Part shown: positions 1 to 6,023 of the stretch, in pieces
Position numbering within the stretch: position 1 is the first letter of the stretch
How the letters are laid out: every line of letters starts with the position of its first letter
DNA from: a bacterium
GTDB lineage: Bacteria; Patescibacteriota; Minisyncoccia; Phycocordibacterales; GCA-002787175
DNA: 8,569 nt
Direction of reading: 5' to 3'
Assembly: GCA_030689285.1 (NCBI GenBank)
Contig: JAUYJM010000074.1
Coordinates: forward strand, 1-8,569
Made by a program: the position numbers and the translations under genes
The notes under the pieces: generated by a model
The model's database searches: none
The model's input: only the letters and a program-made list of their open reading frames with translations
Told to the model about the DNA's origin: nothing

Positions 1-124
1 GTGAAATGGTTAATTGGAGATGGTATAAGAGCCACGAGAGGCAATCGTGTAGGTAAAACGGAATTTACCCATTTCCGTGAGACGTCGTTCTCCAGACGAG
101 ACTTGTGGGCAAGGTGTGGAATAG
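1..124 (+). ncRNA. rnpB: RNase P RNA, central part only (5' part off-window, 3' part missing)
   Basis: RNase P RNA is the catalytic RNA that removes 5' leaders from pre-tRNAs. The sequence shows, in the right order, the conserved strings of the bacterial molecule: GTGAAA (1-6), GGTATAAGAGC (25-35, usual form GGTAAGAGC), a P12-like stem CACGA/TCGTG, AGGTAAAAC (51-59, usual GGTAAAC), two short hairpins (ACGGAA/TTCCGT at 59-64/74-79, and TCGT/ACGA further on), then GCAAGG followed by GGAATAG (118-124, usual AAATAG). The 5' third would lie left of base 1. The expected 3' part (P15 region, then the ACAGAA...GGCTTA block that closes the core) is not found after base 124; the ATPase F gene begins instead. 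The identification rests on recalled consensus, not on a covariance search. The end at 124 is approximate. Confidence 0.8.
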
Positions 125-143
125 TTATTAGTTCTGCATGATA

Positions 144-491
144 TTACTTCAACACATCCATACCCACCGCTCGTTCGGCCAACTTGCGAAGATTTCTATG
201 CGCTTCGCCGCTTCCTCCTTCCGCGCCGGGAATTACAACCACCGCGGGTAGAACGCCTGCCGAAACGCGAGAAAAGTCATCATCGCGCATTTCTTTCCTA
301 AGCTTTTCCGCCAGAAAAATTACGGCGTATTTTGTTTTACCGTTTGAGGTTTCTTTGCGCAAATTTCGCAATACAGTGAGAGCTGATTCGCCTGTTTCCG
401 CGATAAAAACAGCCGCACCAGTTGATTTAAAAAGCGAAGTTACACCATGTGGGCCTACAACCGCCATTTTGTATGAATGTTTACTGTTCAT
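144..491 (-). CDS. ntpG: V/A-type ATPase subunit F (central rotor)
   Basis: Subunit F of the V/A-type ATPase (NtpG in Enterococcus hirae), a small Rossmann-like protein that binds subunit D in the central rotor. The 115 aa are the usual length. The first strand YKMAVVGPHG (residues 7-16) matches the family's YKIAVIGD start. The C-terminal PAVVVIPG (82-89) and ERAVGMDVL (106-114) match the typical VVIPG and ERAIGIDIL ends, so the 3' end is intact. The start at 491 is an ATG 11 nt after the C stop; ATG at 467 (residue 9) is possible but would remove part of strand 1. No convincing Shine-Dalgarno is seen. It is the last intact gene of the operon. Its stop is followed by TATC and an ATG at 139 (ATGCAGAAC, Met-Gln-Asn) that fits the start of an A subunit but hits TAA after three codons, where RNase P sequence takes over. 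Confidence 0.9.
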   Translation of the reverse strand: MNSKHSYKMAVVGPHGVTSLFKSTGAAVFIAETGESALTVLRNLRKETSNGKTKYAVIFLAEKLRKEMRDDDFSRVSAGVLPAVVVIPGAEGGSGEAHRNLRKLAERAVGMDVLK

Positions 492-502
492 CTCGTTAAA
501 AT

Positions 503-1489
503 TTATATGCGGACACCGCGTCTGATATTACGAACCAATCCCCTAAGCTCCGCTTCTTTTATCCCGGATTCAGCCGCCGAAAGTATAGCCCGTACGGTAG
601 CGACATTTTGCCTCATGCTCTCCAGATACAAATAGATGGACGCCACGGAAAACATATCCCGTCTGGATTCGTCTTTTATGAAATTGAATATATCTTCATC
701 TAAAACTCTTTCAAGCGTCGATATAGACCGTTTTTCTTTGTAAGCTTTAACGGCTTCCTCTAGCCCACCGCTTCTCACTTTCCTTTTCAGAGCGCGGAAA
801 ATCGCCTCTTCAGAGTTCATCTCATCCTTCCCGATTGTTTCGCCTTTTATCTTTCGCGGAGGTTTTAATAAATCACCGTAAGCTTTGTGCCTCAGAGCGG
901 ATACAGCGCTGAAGTAAAAAGATAAGAGGCCTATGTACTCTCTTACAAAACAGTTCGCCAATACTTCCTTATGTTTTTGCAGCATTTCAAAGTAACCATG
1001 TTCCGAAATTTCATCAATTTCAAACGGAGAGGCGGTTTTTGATGCTTCTTCCGCCACTCTTGAAAACTCCAGGGAGATTTTTCCCAACGAGTTTCCTTCA
1101 AAGAGTTCTTGGAGCTTCTGCGGCGCGACATTTCCGAGTGGAATCAAGCTGTTTTTTACTTCAGAAGGAGCTACGCCGACTTTTTTGGACTTTATTAAAA
1201 TTTTTAGGTTATAAAAATCAAATCTACTGAAGTACGGATGCAACAGTTCTGGTTCTGGCGCGAAAGATAACGCCAGTTTTCTCGCCTCAAAAAGGGCGCC
1301 GGAGATTCCATCTTCAATTTTGTCTTCCGGCTTACCTGACAAGTAAGACGCCAAAAATGTGTCTTGAAGAACCTTGAATATCTCCTCTTTTGATTTTGCC
1401 CCAAAAAGGCGGTCTAGCTGGGGTTCCGACAAAAGTTTGCGCGTAAGAGAAAGCGAGCGAGCGCTTGCGTAAATATAGAGATTGCTCAT
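503..1489 (-). CDS. ntpC: V/A-type ATPase subunit C (AC39/d family)
   Basis: Subunit C (AC39/d-type) sits on the membrane ring and couples it to the central shaft. The protein is 328 aa from the ATG at 1489, close to the usual 330-350 aa. It is all-helical in character, with a DFYNLKILIKSK block (family form DYHNLKxLLK) in the first third and an ESMRQNVATVRAIL segment near the C-terminus that corresponds to the family's ExxNIRxIL repeat. A longer frame from GTG at 1516 exists, but it would overlap the E gene by 26 bp. The ATG at 1489 lies 1 nt after the E stop (1491-1493) and starts with MSNLYIYASARS, as C subunits do, so it is preferred. Translation is probably coupled to E because no Shine-Dalgarno is visible. 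The gap to F is 11 nt. Confidence 0.9.
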   Translation of the reverse strand: MSNLYIYASARSLSLTRKLLSEPQLDRLFGAKSKEEIFKVLQDTFLASYLSGKPEDKIEDGISGALFEARKLALSFAPEPELLHPYFSRFDFYNLKILIKSKKVGVAPSEVKNSLIPLGNVAPQKLQELFEGNSLGKISLEFSRVAEEASKTASPFEIDEISEHGYFEMLQKHKEVLANCFVREYIGLLSFYFSAVSALRHKAYGDLLKPPRKIKGETIGKDEMNSEEAIFRALKRKVRSGGLEEAVKAYKEKRSISTLERVLDEDIFNFIKDESRRDMFSVASIYLYLESMRQNVATVRAILSAAESGIKEAELRGLVRNIRRGVRI

Positions 1490-1490
1490 T

Positions 1491-2057
1491 TTATTTAAAG
1501 AGTTTTGAAGCCACACTGCCGTACTCTGACTCCCTGACTTTGTTTATAAGCGAAGGCAGAGTCAAATCGTAGTCGTAGTCTTTGTTCAAAATTTTACATC
1601 CGACCGTCCATTCACTGGTTTCCGAAAAATCGGTAATTGAAATCCCAGCGTTTTTAAACGCGTGCTTGGTTGGAGCAAGTCTTCCTTTGGGTGCTACAAC
1701 TTTTCCCGTGATTTTTTTAGGCAAAATTTTAAGAATCCTTTCGGTGAAGCCTTCGTATTCATTGTCCGAAAATTTTTCTACCAAAGCAGATACATTCTCA
1801 AAAGCGTTTTTTATGACTTCGTCTCTCAATAACTCCACCATTCTTCTTTTTTCCAGTTCTGCGCCGGTTTCTACTTTTTTTAAATTATCCGACAGCGCCT
1901 TCTTGAGCTTCTCTTCTCCTTCTTTTTTCATAATTTCGGCATGGCTTTTTGCATCCGCCAAAAAAAGGCGCGCTTTTTCTTCCGCTTCTTTCACCAATTT
2001 TTCCTTTTCAAAACTGGCATCTGATATTATTTTTTTAGTTATGTCGGATAAAGCCAT
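1491..2057 (-). CDS. ntpE: V/A-type ATPase subunit E (peripheral stalk)
   Basis: Subunit E pairs with the H/G subunit to form the peripheral stalk that holds the catalytic head still. The 188-aa protein begins MALSDITKKIISDA. A long charged helix follows (about residues 12-90, rich in EKEKLVKEAEEKA-type heptads), then a C-terminal globular domain ending SEYGSVASKLFK. This is the layout of the family, at the usual length of 185-210 aa. The frame stays open to a TTG at 2090, but that adds a non-family stretch; the ATG at 2057 gives the expected N-terminus. A 97-nt gap (2058-2154) separates it from K. I saw no terminator in that gap, and no promoter I would defend. The gene abuts subunit C with 1 nt between stop and start. 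Confidence 0.9.
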   Translation of the reverse strand: MALSDITKKIISDASFEKEKLVKEAEEKARLFLADAKSHAEIMKKEGEEKLKKALSDNLKKVETGAELEKRRMVELLRDEVIKNAFENVSALVEKFSDNEYEGFTERILKILPKKITGKVVAPKGRLAPTKHAFKNAGISITDFSETSEWTVGCKILNKDYDYDLTLPSLINKVRESEYGSVASKLFK

Positions 2058-2154
2058 GGTATTAGTCCGCGTGCCGACAAACCGCCACAAACAGATTTGA
2101 ATATGTAAATTGTCAGATTTGTCTTTAAAAAGTTGAGGGTACGTGTACGGACAG

Positions 2155-2628
2155 CTATATTGATGTTAAAAGGATGAAGCTTATCAGAAAGCCGAAAATA
2201 GCCCAGGTCTCTACCATAGCGGCCAAGACCATGGCGCGCGCTGTCAAAGTGTCATCCTTGGCTATCATCACTATTCCAGCCGCCGACACTTTACCCTGAA
2301 GCATTGCGGAAAAAAGACCCGCGAGCCCCAAAGGAAGACTCGTTATGAGATACTGCAAACCTGTAAATGTACTGATTGCGGTTGGCTCTCCACCCAAAAC
2401 TCCAGCGAAATTTAATATTAAAAACGCTCCAACAAGGCCGTAAATACCCTGTGAACCAGGCAAAGCTTGCATAAGAAGAACTTTACCGAACAGGTCTGGC
2501 CTCTCTCCTACTACTCCGGCTCCCGCCTGCCCTGCGTAACCCATTCCAAGAGACGAGCCGATAAAACCAAAAAGAGCCGCCAGAGCCGCTCCACCGAAAA
2601 CTAACGCTAAACCGAGTGTAATTTCCAT
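2155..2628 (-). CDS. ntpK: V-type ATPase subunit K (membrane rotor ring), predicted Na+-binding
   Basis: Membrane rotor subunit K: 157 aa with four transmembrane helices made of two tandem c-type hairpins (about residues 5-75 and 85-155). It is very close to Enterococcus hirae NtpK as I recall it, including GLFSAMLQGKVSAAGI (103-118) and AAMVETWAIFGFLISF (136-151). The Na+ ligands of NtpK are Leu61, Thr64, Gln65, Gln110 and Glu139, with Tyr68 closing the site. Their counterparts here are Leu56, Ser59, Gln60, Gln111, Glu140 and Tyr63, so only Thr to Ser changes. The first hairpin has Gln60 where the second has the acidic Glu140, leaving one carboxylate per subunit, as in V-type rings. Na+ transport is therefore an inference from conserved ligands. 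The ATG at 2628 has no visible Shine-Dalgarno. A 183-bp palindromic element lies between this gene and subunit I upstream. Confidence 0.95.
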   Translation of the reverse strand: MEITLGLALVFGGAALAALFGFIGSSLGMGYAGQAGAGVVGERPDLFGKVLLMQALPGSQGIYGLVGAFLILNFAGVLGGEPTAISTFTGLQYLITSLPLGLAGLFSAMLQGKVSAAGIVMIAKDDTLTARAMVLAAMVETWAIFGFLISFILLTSI

Positions 2629-2664
2629 AATTTAATAATTTAAACTGCTAAACGATTTTTCTAA

Positions 2665-2847
2665 GAGCCTATCCACTATCTAATGCCTGGGCGAAATGTT
2701 CAAAATTCGTTGCGAAAATTGCGGATTTTGAGGAAGCATATCGAGATACGTTGACGAAAAAGACGCAATTTGGAGCAGAATTTTGGACATTTCGGCAGGC
2801 AAGCTATATTTTTTCTTGTATTTTGCGGTTAGATAGTGGATGAGCTC
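2665..2847. mobile_element. MITE-like palindromic element inside the ATPase operon
   Basis: The element has 19-bp terminal inverted repeats: GAGCCTATCCACTATCTAA at 2665-2683 and its complement at 2829-2847, 17 of 19 matching. It is flanked by the direct repeat TAA (2662-2664 and 2848-2850), and both ends sit in the context CTAAG. Nested inside are two more arm pairs: 2685-2708 with 2778-2800 (one bulge, two mismatches) and AAATTGCG/CGCAATTT (2716-2723 with 2764-2771). The whole can fold into one long hairpin, apart from an unpaired AT-rich stretch at 2801-2828. It has no coding capacity. A 3-bp TNA target in a CTNAG context is what I recall for IS1031-type members of the IS5 family, so a non-autonomous derivative of such an element is the best guess. 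The parent transposase is not in the window. Confidence 0.75.
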
Positions 2848-2866
2848 TAAGACTCACACCATTTAC

Positions 2867-4810
2867 TCACATTTCCTCAATCGTGACGTACTTCTCTTCT
2901 CTTTTAAAAGGTTTAAACTGTCTCCCCGAGCCCGCAATAAATTTACCGAAAAATTCAACAAATTGCAAGCGAGCACTATGTATAAACGCGCCAAGGGTAT
3001 TGACCGCCAAGTTAAATAAATGCCCGATAATCAGGACAAGTACCATGATAGCTGTTCCCACAACCGGTATCATATCTCTAAGAAGCGCGGCAATAAGGTT
3101 TACCGCAAACGCCAATGCGCTCGTAGCAAGCCCCAATGCCAATATACGGGAATATGAGAGTATGTCAGAAAAATATCCGACACTGTCATAGAGACTGAGC
3201 GTGCCTTTAAAAAACTTTCCTAGTATGGTTTTTTCCTTCCTGCCTTGAGTTGCCACTAAGAGGGCCACGGCAATCAGAAGAAACCACGTTGTCAGCCCAT
3301 CGCCTCCTCGCGACAAAAAACCCAGTTTACTCGCTCCAAAGGCAAACAAAGCCCCAAAAAGCAGAAGCCAAGGTCCGCCGTCCAAAATCCCATCGCCAAA
3401 TCTGCCGTTTTTCGCCTCCCTATATATTCTAAGGACGATACCAAAAAGCACCTGTAGCACGCCAAGCGCAAGTGACAGGAAAAGCACCGGCATAGGAGAC
3501 TGTATCGGGTCAAAAAGCTGCAAATTTGCCAGTGGTTTCGGCAACGCGCTTATCGGCACCCCCAAATATCCTCCAAAGAAAACACCGGCCACGGCCGCCG
3601 AAATACCTCCAAACATAAGAAGGAGAAGAAGTTTTTTAGAATCTTTTGGAATCTTAAAGAAAAACAAAATAGCCGCGATTATGCCAGCTAAAAATAATCC
3701 GTAGCCCACATCGGTGAGGCATAAGCCAAAAAATATGAAGAAAAAGCCGGACAAAAACATAGTGGGGTCAAGGTCTTTGTGCCCCGGTAGACCGTAGAGT
3801 CTCGTAATAGACTCAAATGGCAGAACAACGGCATTGTTTTCAATCTCTACTGGTGGGTCTTCGCCTTCGGTCGGTTCAACTGAAGTTAAAAAGAATAATT
3901 CCGTCTCCTTCTCAATCGCTTTTATTAGAGATTCCAATTTGGACGCGGGACACCAGCCCTCCAAAACCATTGAGGTTTTTGTCCCGCTCGCGCTTGAAGC
4001 AACTTCATGCTTTGCTTTTTGCCACGAAACCGAATCGCTAATAACTTTGAGCCTTGTCAATTCTGGCAAGTACTCTTTAACTTCATTTTTTGTCTTCTCA
4101 ATTTTACGCGCAATTTCCACCATTTCCTCCGCAATGCATTCCAGTCTGACCGCCGGGACTTTGTCCGATTTTCCCAAATCCGCTTTTTCAAGATGGGAAA
4201 CGATTGCTAGTTTTGCCGCCTGTTCAAAGTCCTTTTTGAAAACTACGAGGAGATACGAAAAGACATCTACTTCGTAAATCTCGCAGTCTATTTTCGCCGC
4301 CTTCAACTCTCCCTCAAACAGGACTCTATCCGCGTGTGAACCTTGCCAATGGGACAGCGACATGCTCGCAGTCTCAACAACCGACGGCGGTATAGAAAGA
4401 CTTTTCCACCCTGATAGCAACCTCTCCTCTTCCTCAAGTATTGCTTTCGTGCTCCCCAAAACGTTTATCTCCCCTTCTAAACGACCGAGTTCTCGAACGA
4501 TTTTCTTATAGTCAAAAGTCCGCAAAAGTCTGTCGCAATCTTCCGTTCGCATCCGAACTTTGTCGCCTTCCAACAAGGCCTTCATTCCGCTTTTTTTGTT
4601 CTCAAATTTTTCAAGAAACCGCACGGCAAAGTCAAGTTGACCGGCAATATGAGCCAACTCAAAATCAGTCAGTTCGTTTTTCAACAAGTTCCGTTCCGCG
4701 TCAATTTTTGTAAATTCAACAGCGGCAGACCTCTGCACGGCCTTTAAAACTTTTCGCGCGTCTTTGGAATGTAGCCAAAGACGTATTTTTTGCATAACCA
4801 CAATACTCAT
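2867..4810 (-). CDS. ntpI: V/A-type ATPase subunit I (membrane a-subunit, ion path)
   Basis: Subunit I (the a-subunit equivalent) forms the ion half-channels beside the K ring and anchors the peripheral stalks. At 647 aa it has the usual length. Residues 1-345 are the cytoplasmic coiled-coil arm; about seven or eight membrane helices follow from residue 350. Family landmarks seen are PTMFLSGFFFIFFGLCLTDVGYG (349-371), FFGGYLGVPI (411-420), SYSRILALGLA (552-562, with Arg555), GHLFNLAVNTLGAFIHSARL (596-615), QFVEFFGKF (616-624) and the ending GSGRQFKPF (627-635). The ATG at 4810 begins 2 nt after the H/G stop and gives MSIVVMQKIRLWL, a family-like N-terminus; the Met at residue 6 is the alternative. 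It ends with TGA, read as stop because the conserved domain is already complete, which argues for the standard code. Downstream, 238 nt to K are mostly the inserted element. Confidence 0.95.
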   Translation of the reverse strand: MSIVVMQKIRLWLHSKDARKVLKAVQRSAAVEFTKIDAERNLLKNELTDFELAHIAGQLDFAVRFLEKFENKKSGMKALLEGDKVRMRTEDCDRLLRTFDYKKIVRELGRLEGEINVLGSTKAILEEEERLLSGWKSLSIPPSVVETASMSLSHWQGSHADRVLFEGELKAAKIDCEIYEVDVFSYLLVVFKKDFEQAAKLAIVSHLEKADLGKSDKVPAVRLECIAEEMVEIARKIEKTKNEVKEYLPELTRLKVISDSVSWQKAKHEVASSASGTKTSMVLEGWCPASKLESLIKAIEKETELFFLTSVEPTEGEDPPVEIENNAVVLPFESITRLYGLPGHKDLDPTMFLSGFFFIFFGLCLTDVGYGLFLAGIIAAILFFFKIPKDSKKLLLLLMFGGISAAVAGVFFGGYLGVPISALPKPLANLQLFDPIQSPMPVLFLSLALGVLQVLFGIVLRIYREAKNGRFGDGILDGGPWLLLFGALFAFGASKLGFLSRGGDGLTTWFLLIAVALLVATQGRKEKTILGKFFKGTLSLYDSVGYFSDILSYSRILALGLATSALAFAVNLIAALLRDMIPVVGTAIMVLVLIIGHLFNLAVNTLGAFIHSARLQFVEFFGKFIAGSGRQFKPFKREEKYVTIEEM

Positions 4811-4812
4811 AG

Positions 4813-5130
4813 TTAAGCGGACAGAAGAGAAATTACAAACTTGGATGCCTCTGCAAGCTTCGCGTCGCTAATACTCTTTATTTTAGCGGCCTCCTTGGCA
4901 CCCTCGGCTATGATTTTTTTATACAACACTCTGAGCTCAACCTTCTGCGCCGAAAGGGCCTCAACCCTTTTCTCCTTGATTTCCTGCTTCAGAAGAGACA
5001 AGCTCTCTGCCGCCTGTTTGATCGCTTTATTTTCAATGTCAGTCGCCGCTTTTTTCCCGCTCTGCCTCAATTCTTCGGCGCGGTTTTCCGCTTCTTGTAT
5101 CTCATTCAGTGCATTGTCCTCGCTTGTCAT
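4813..5130 (-). CDS. ntpF: V/A-type ATPase subunit H/G (peripheral stalk coiled coil)
   Basis: First gene of the ATPase operon: a 105-aa, almost entirely helical, Ala/Glu/Lys-rich protein. Heptad-like spacing runs through nearly its whole length (for example AENRAEELRQSGKKAATDI, residues 14-32), and it ends in the hydrophobic FVISLLSA. This fits the H/G-type stalk subunit (AhaH in archaea, NtpF in E. hirae), which forms a right-handed coiled coil with subunit E. Low-complexity coiled coils are hard to assign by sequence alone. Length and position directly before subunit I, as in ntpFIKECG, carry much of the call. The ATG at 5130 is the only reasonable start. An extended -10 element lies 28 nt upstream. 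The gene ends 2 nt before the subunit I start. Confidence 0.85.
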   Translation of the reverse strand: MTSEDNALNEIQEAENRAEELRQSGKKAATDIENKAIKQAAESLSLLKQEIKEKRVEALSAQKVELRVLYKKIIAEGAKEAAKIKSISDAKLAEASKFVISLLSA

Positions 5131-5157
5131 AATTATTTCAAAATTAAAAACAAGAAA

Positions 5158-5186
5158 ATTGTAGCATAAATATGGTTAAAAAGCCA
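5158..5186 (-). promoter_or_regulatory. Probable sigma-70 promoter of the ATPase operon
   Basis: Read on the minus strand, there is an extended -10, TGC-TACAAT (TACAAT at 5163-5158, TGC at 5166-5164). The -35 position 17 nt upstream is TGGCTT (5186-5181), a poor match, so the promoter would depend on the extended -10. Transcription would start near 5151, giving about 21 nt of leader before the H/G ATG. No Shine-Dalgarno is seen in that leader. The left end of the 5191-5352 element and its ATAAG duplication touch the -35 region. Confidence 0.5.
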
Positions 5187-5190
5187 TAAG

Positions 5191-5352
5191 GGGACTGTTG
5201 CCGAATATCCATTTGGCCGATGTCCCCAAAATTTGGCTGCGGCTTGTTTCAAATTTATGGCCAATACTTCTAGCATTAAGCCATAAATTTGAAACTTCGC
5301 CTCGCGCTAATTTTGGAAAAATCACCTCAAAAGCCTATTCGGCAACAGTCCC
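5191..5352. mobile_element. MITE-like palindromic element with 5-bp target duplication
   Basis: The element is 162 bp long with perfect 17-bp terminal inverted repeats: GGGACTGTTGCCGAATA at 5191-5207 and its complement at 5336-5352. It is flanked by the direct repeat ATAAG (5186-5190 and 5353-5357). Two inner inverted pairs are nested inside: CCAAAATT/AATTTTGG (5226-5233 with 5309-5316) and a perfect 16-bp pair (5246-5261 with 5280-5295) around an 18-nt loop. It contains no open frame of note and no transposase. The terminal ACTGTTGC resembles ends of some IS families such as IS6 (GGCACTGTTGCAAA), but IS6 elements make 8-bp duplications, so the family is left open. It differs in sequence from the 2665-2847 element. 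It lies between the divergent ATPase and def promoters. Confidence 0.8.
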
Positions 5353-5424
5353 ATAAGTTTTTCCCATTTAACATTAATGAGTAGCAAAAGAAGCCCTATT
5401 TCTGCCCAAAGTCACACGCATATA

Positions 5425-5453
5425 TTGAAAAATATCTTGATATCTGGCATAAT
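5425..5453 (+). promoter_or_regulatory. sigma-70 promoter of def-fmt, nearly leaderless
   Basis: A -35 TTGAAA (5425-5430), a 17-nt spacer and a -10 CATAAT (5448-5453) preceded by TG at 5445-5446 (extended -10). The start of transcription is expected near 5460, only about 4 nt before the ATG at 5464. This placement also decides the def start: a longer frame from ATG 5377 would contain the promoter inside its coding sequence. Confidence 0.7.
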
Positions 5454-5463
5454 TTGCTCACCG

Positions 5464-6012
5464 ATGAAAAAACCTGAAAAAATGATATTAGAGAAGGACA
5501 ACCCGATTTTGAGACGCAAATCCGTGGAGGTACCCATTTCAGAGATATCTTCCGCGAAAATTCAAGGAATTCTGAAAGAGATGGCGGAGTCTCTTTCTAC
5601 CCAACCTGACGGCGTAGCTATTGCCGCTCCCCAACTCGGTTATCCTCTGCGAATTTTTATTGTATCAAAAAAAGTTTTGAACGAAGCGCAAGAAAATGGA
5701 AACAGAGCTCTTCATTCGAATATTGTTTTTATAAACCCAAGGATCTTGAAACTTTCCAAAGAAACCCAACTTATGGAGGAAGGTTGTCTCTCTGTGCGGT
5801 GGCTTTACGGAAAAGTCAGGAGGGCATGCAGAGCGACTGTCGTCGGTTACAATGAAAAAGGAGAGAAAATTACACGTGGCGCGTCAGCGCTTCTTGCACA
5901 AATTTTTCAGCATGAGGTAGACCATCTGGAGGGCATCCTCTTCATTGATAAAGCAAAGGATCTCAGGGAAATACTGCCGAATTATGGCAAAATTGGTGAA
6001 AAATTAATCTAA
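5464..6012 (+). CDS. def: Peptide deformylase
   Basis: Peptide deformylase removes the formyl group from the N-terminal methionine of new proteins, using a catalytic metal (usually Fe2+). The 182 aa from ATG 5464 hold all three family motifs: motif I GVAIAAPQ (50-57), motif II EGCLS (106-110, Cys108 a metal ligand) and motif III HEVDH (150-154, with His150 and His154 as ligands and Glu151 as catalyst) inside QHEVDHLEG. Motif I is normally GxGxAAPQ; here the second Gly is Ala (residue 52). The frame is open from ATG 5377, which adds 29 residues unlike any deformylase, so the ATG at 5464, giving MKKPEKMILEKDNPILR, is chosen. fmt follows after 11 nt, the classic def-fmt pair, presumably one transcript. 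Confidence 0.95.
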   Translation: MKKPEKMILEKDNPILRRKSVEVPISEISSAKIQGILKEMAESLSTQPDGVAIAAPQLGYPLRIFIVSKKVLNEAQENGNRALHSNIVFINPRILKLSKETQLMEEGCLSVRWLYGKVRRACRATVVGYNEKGEKITRGASALLAQIFQHEVDHLEGILFIDKAKDLREILPNYGKIGEKLI

Positions 6013-6023
6013 CTTTAGGTAGA

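Noticed and set aside
1..141. An open + strand frame running from base 1 to TGA 139-141, and an open minus frame over the same bases, as possible partial genes
   Set aside because: Neither translation resembles a known protein, and the minus frame is not subunit A. The bases match RNase P RNA core elements in order, which explains them better.
1490..1516. A longer subunit C from GTG 1516 overlapping E
   Set aside because: ATG 1489, 1 nt after the E stop, gives the family N-terminus and operon-like spacing.
2058..2090. A longer subunit E starting at TTG 2090
   Set aside because: The added residues do not look like subunit E; ATG 2057 gives a normal start.
2866..2870. TGA at the end of subunit I as a recoded glycine codon
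   Set aside because: The conserved domain is complete at this point, so TGA acts as a normal stop.
3834..4277. Long + strand frames opposite subunit I (also 1582-2100 opposite E and 4841-5164 opposite H/G)
   Set aside because: These are antisense shadows of well-supported ATPase genes, with no motifs of their own.
5377..5463. A 29-residue N-terminal extension of peptide deformylase from ATG 5377
   Set aside because: A good promoter lies inside it, it has no family similarity, and ATG 5464 gives the usual N-terminus.
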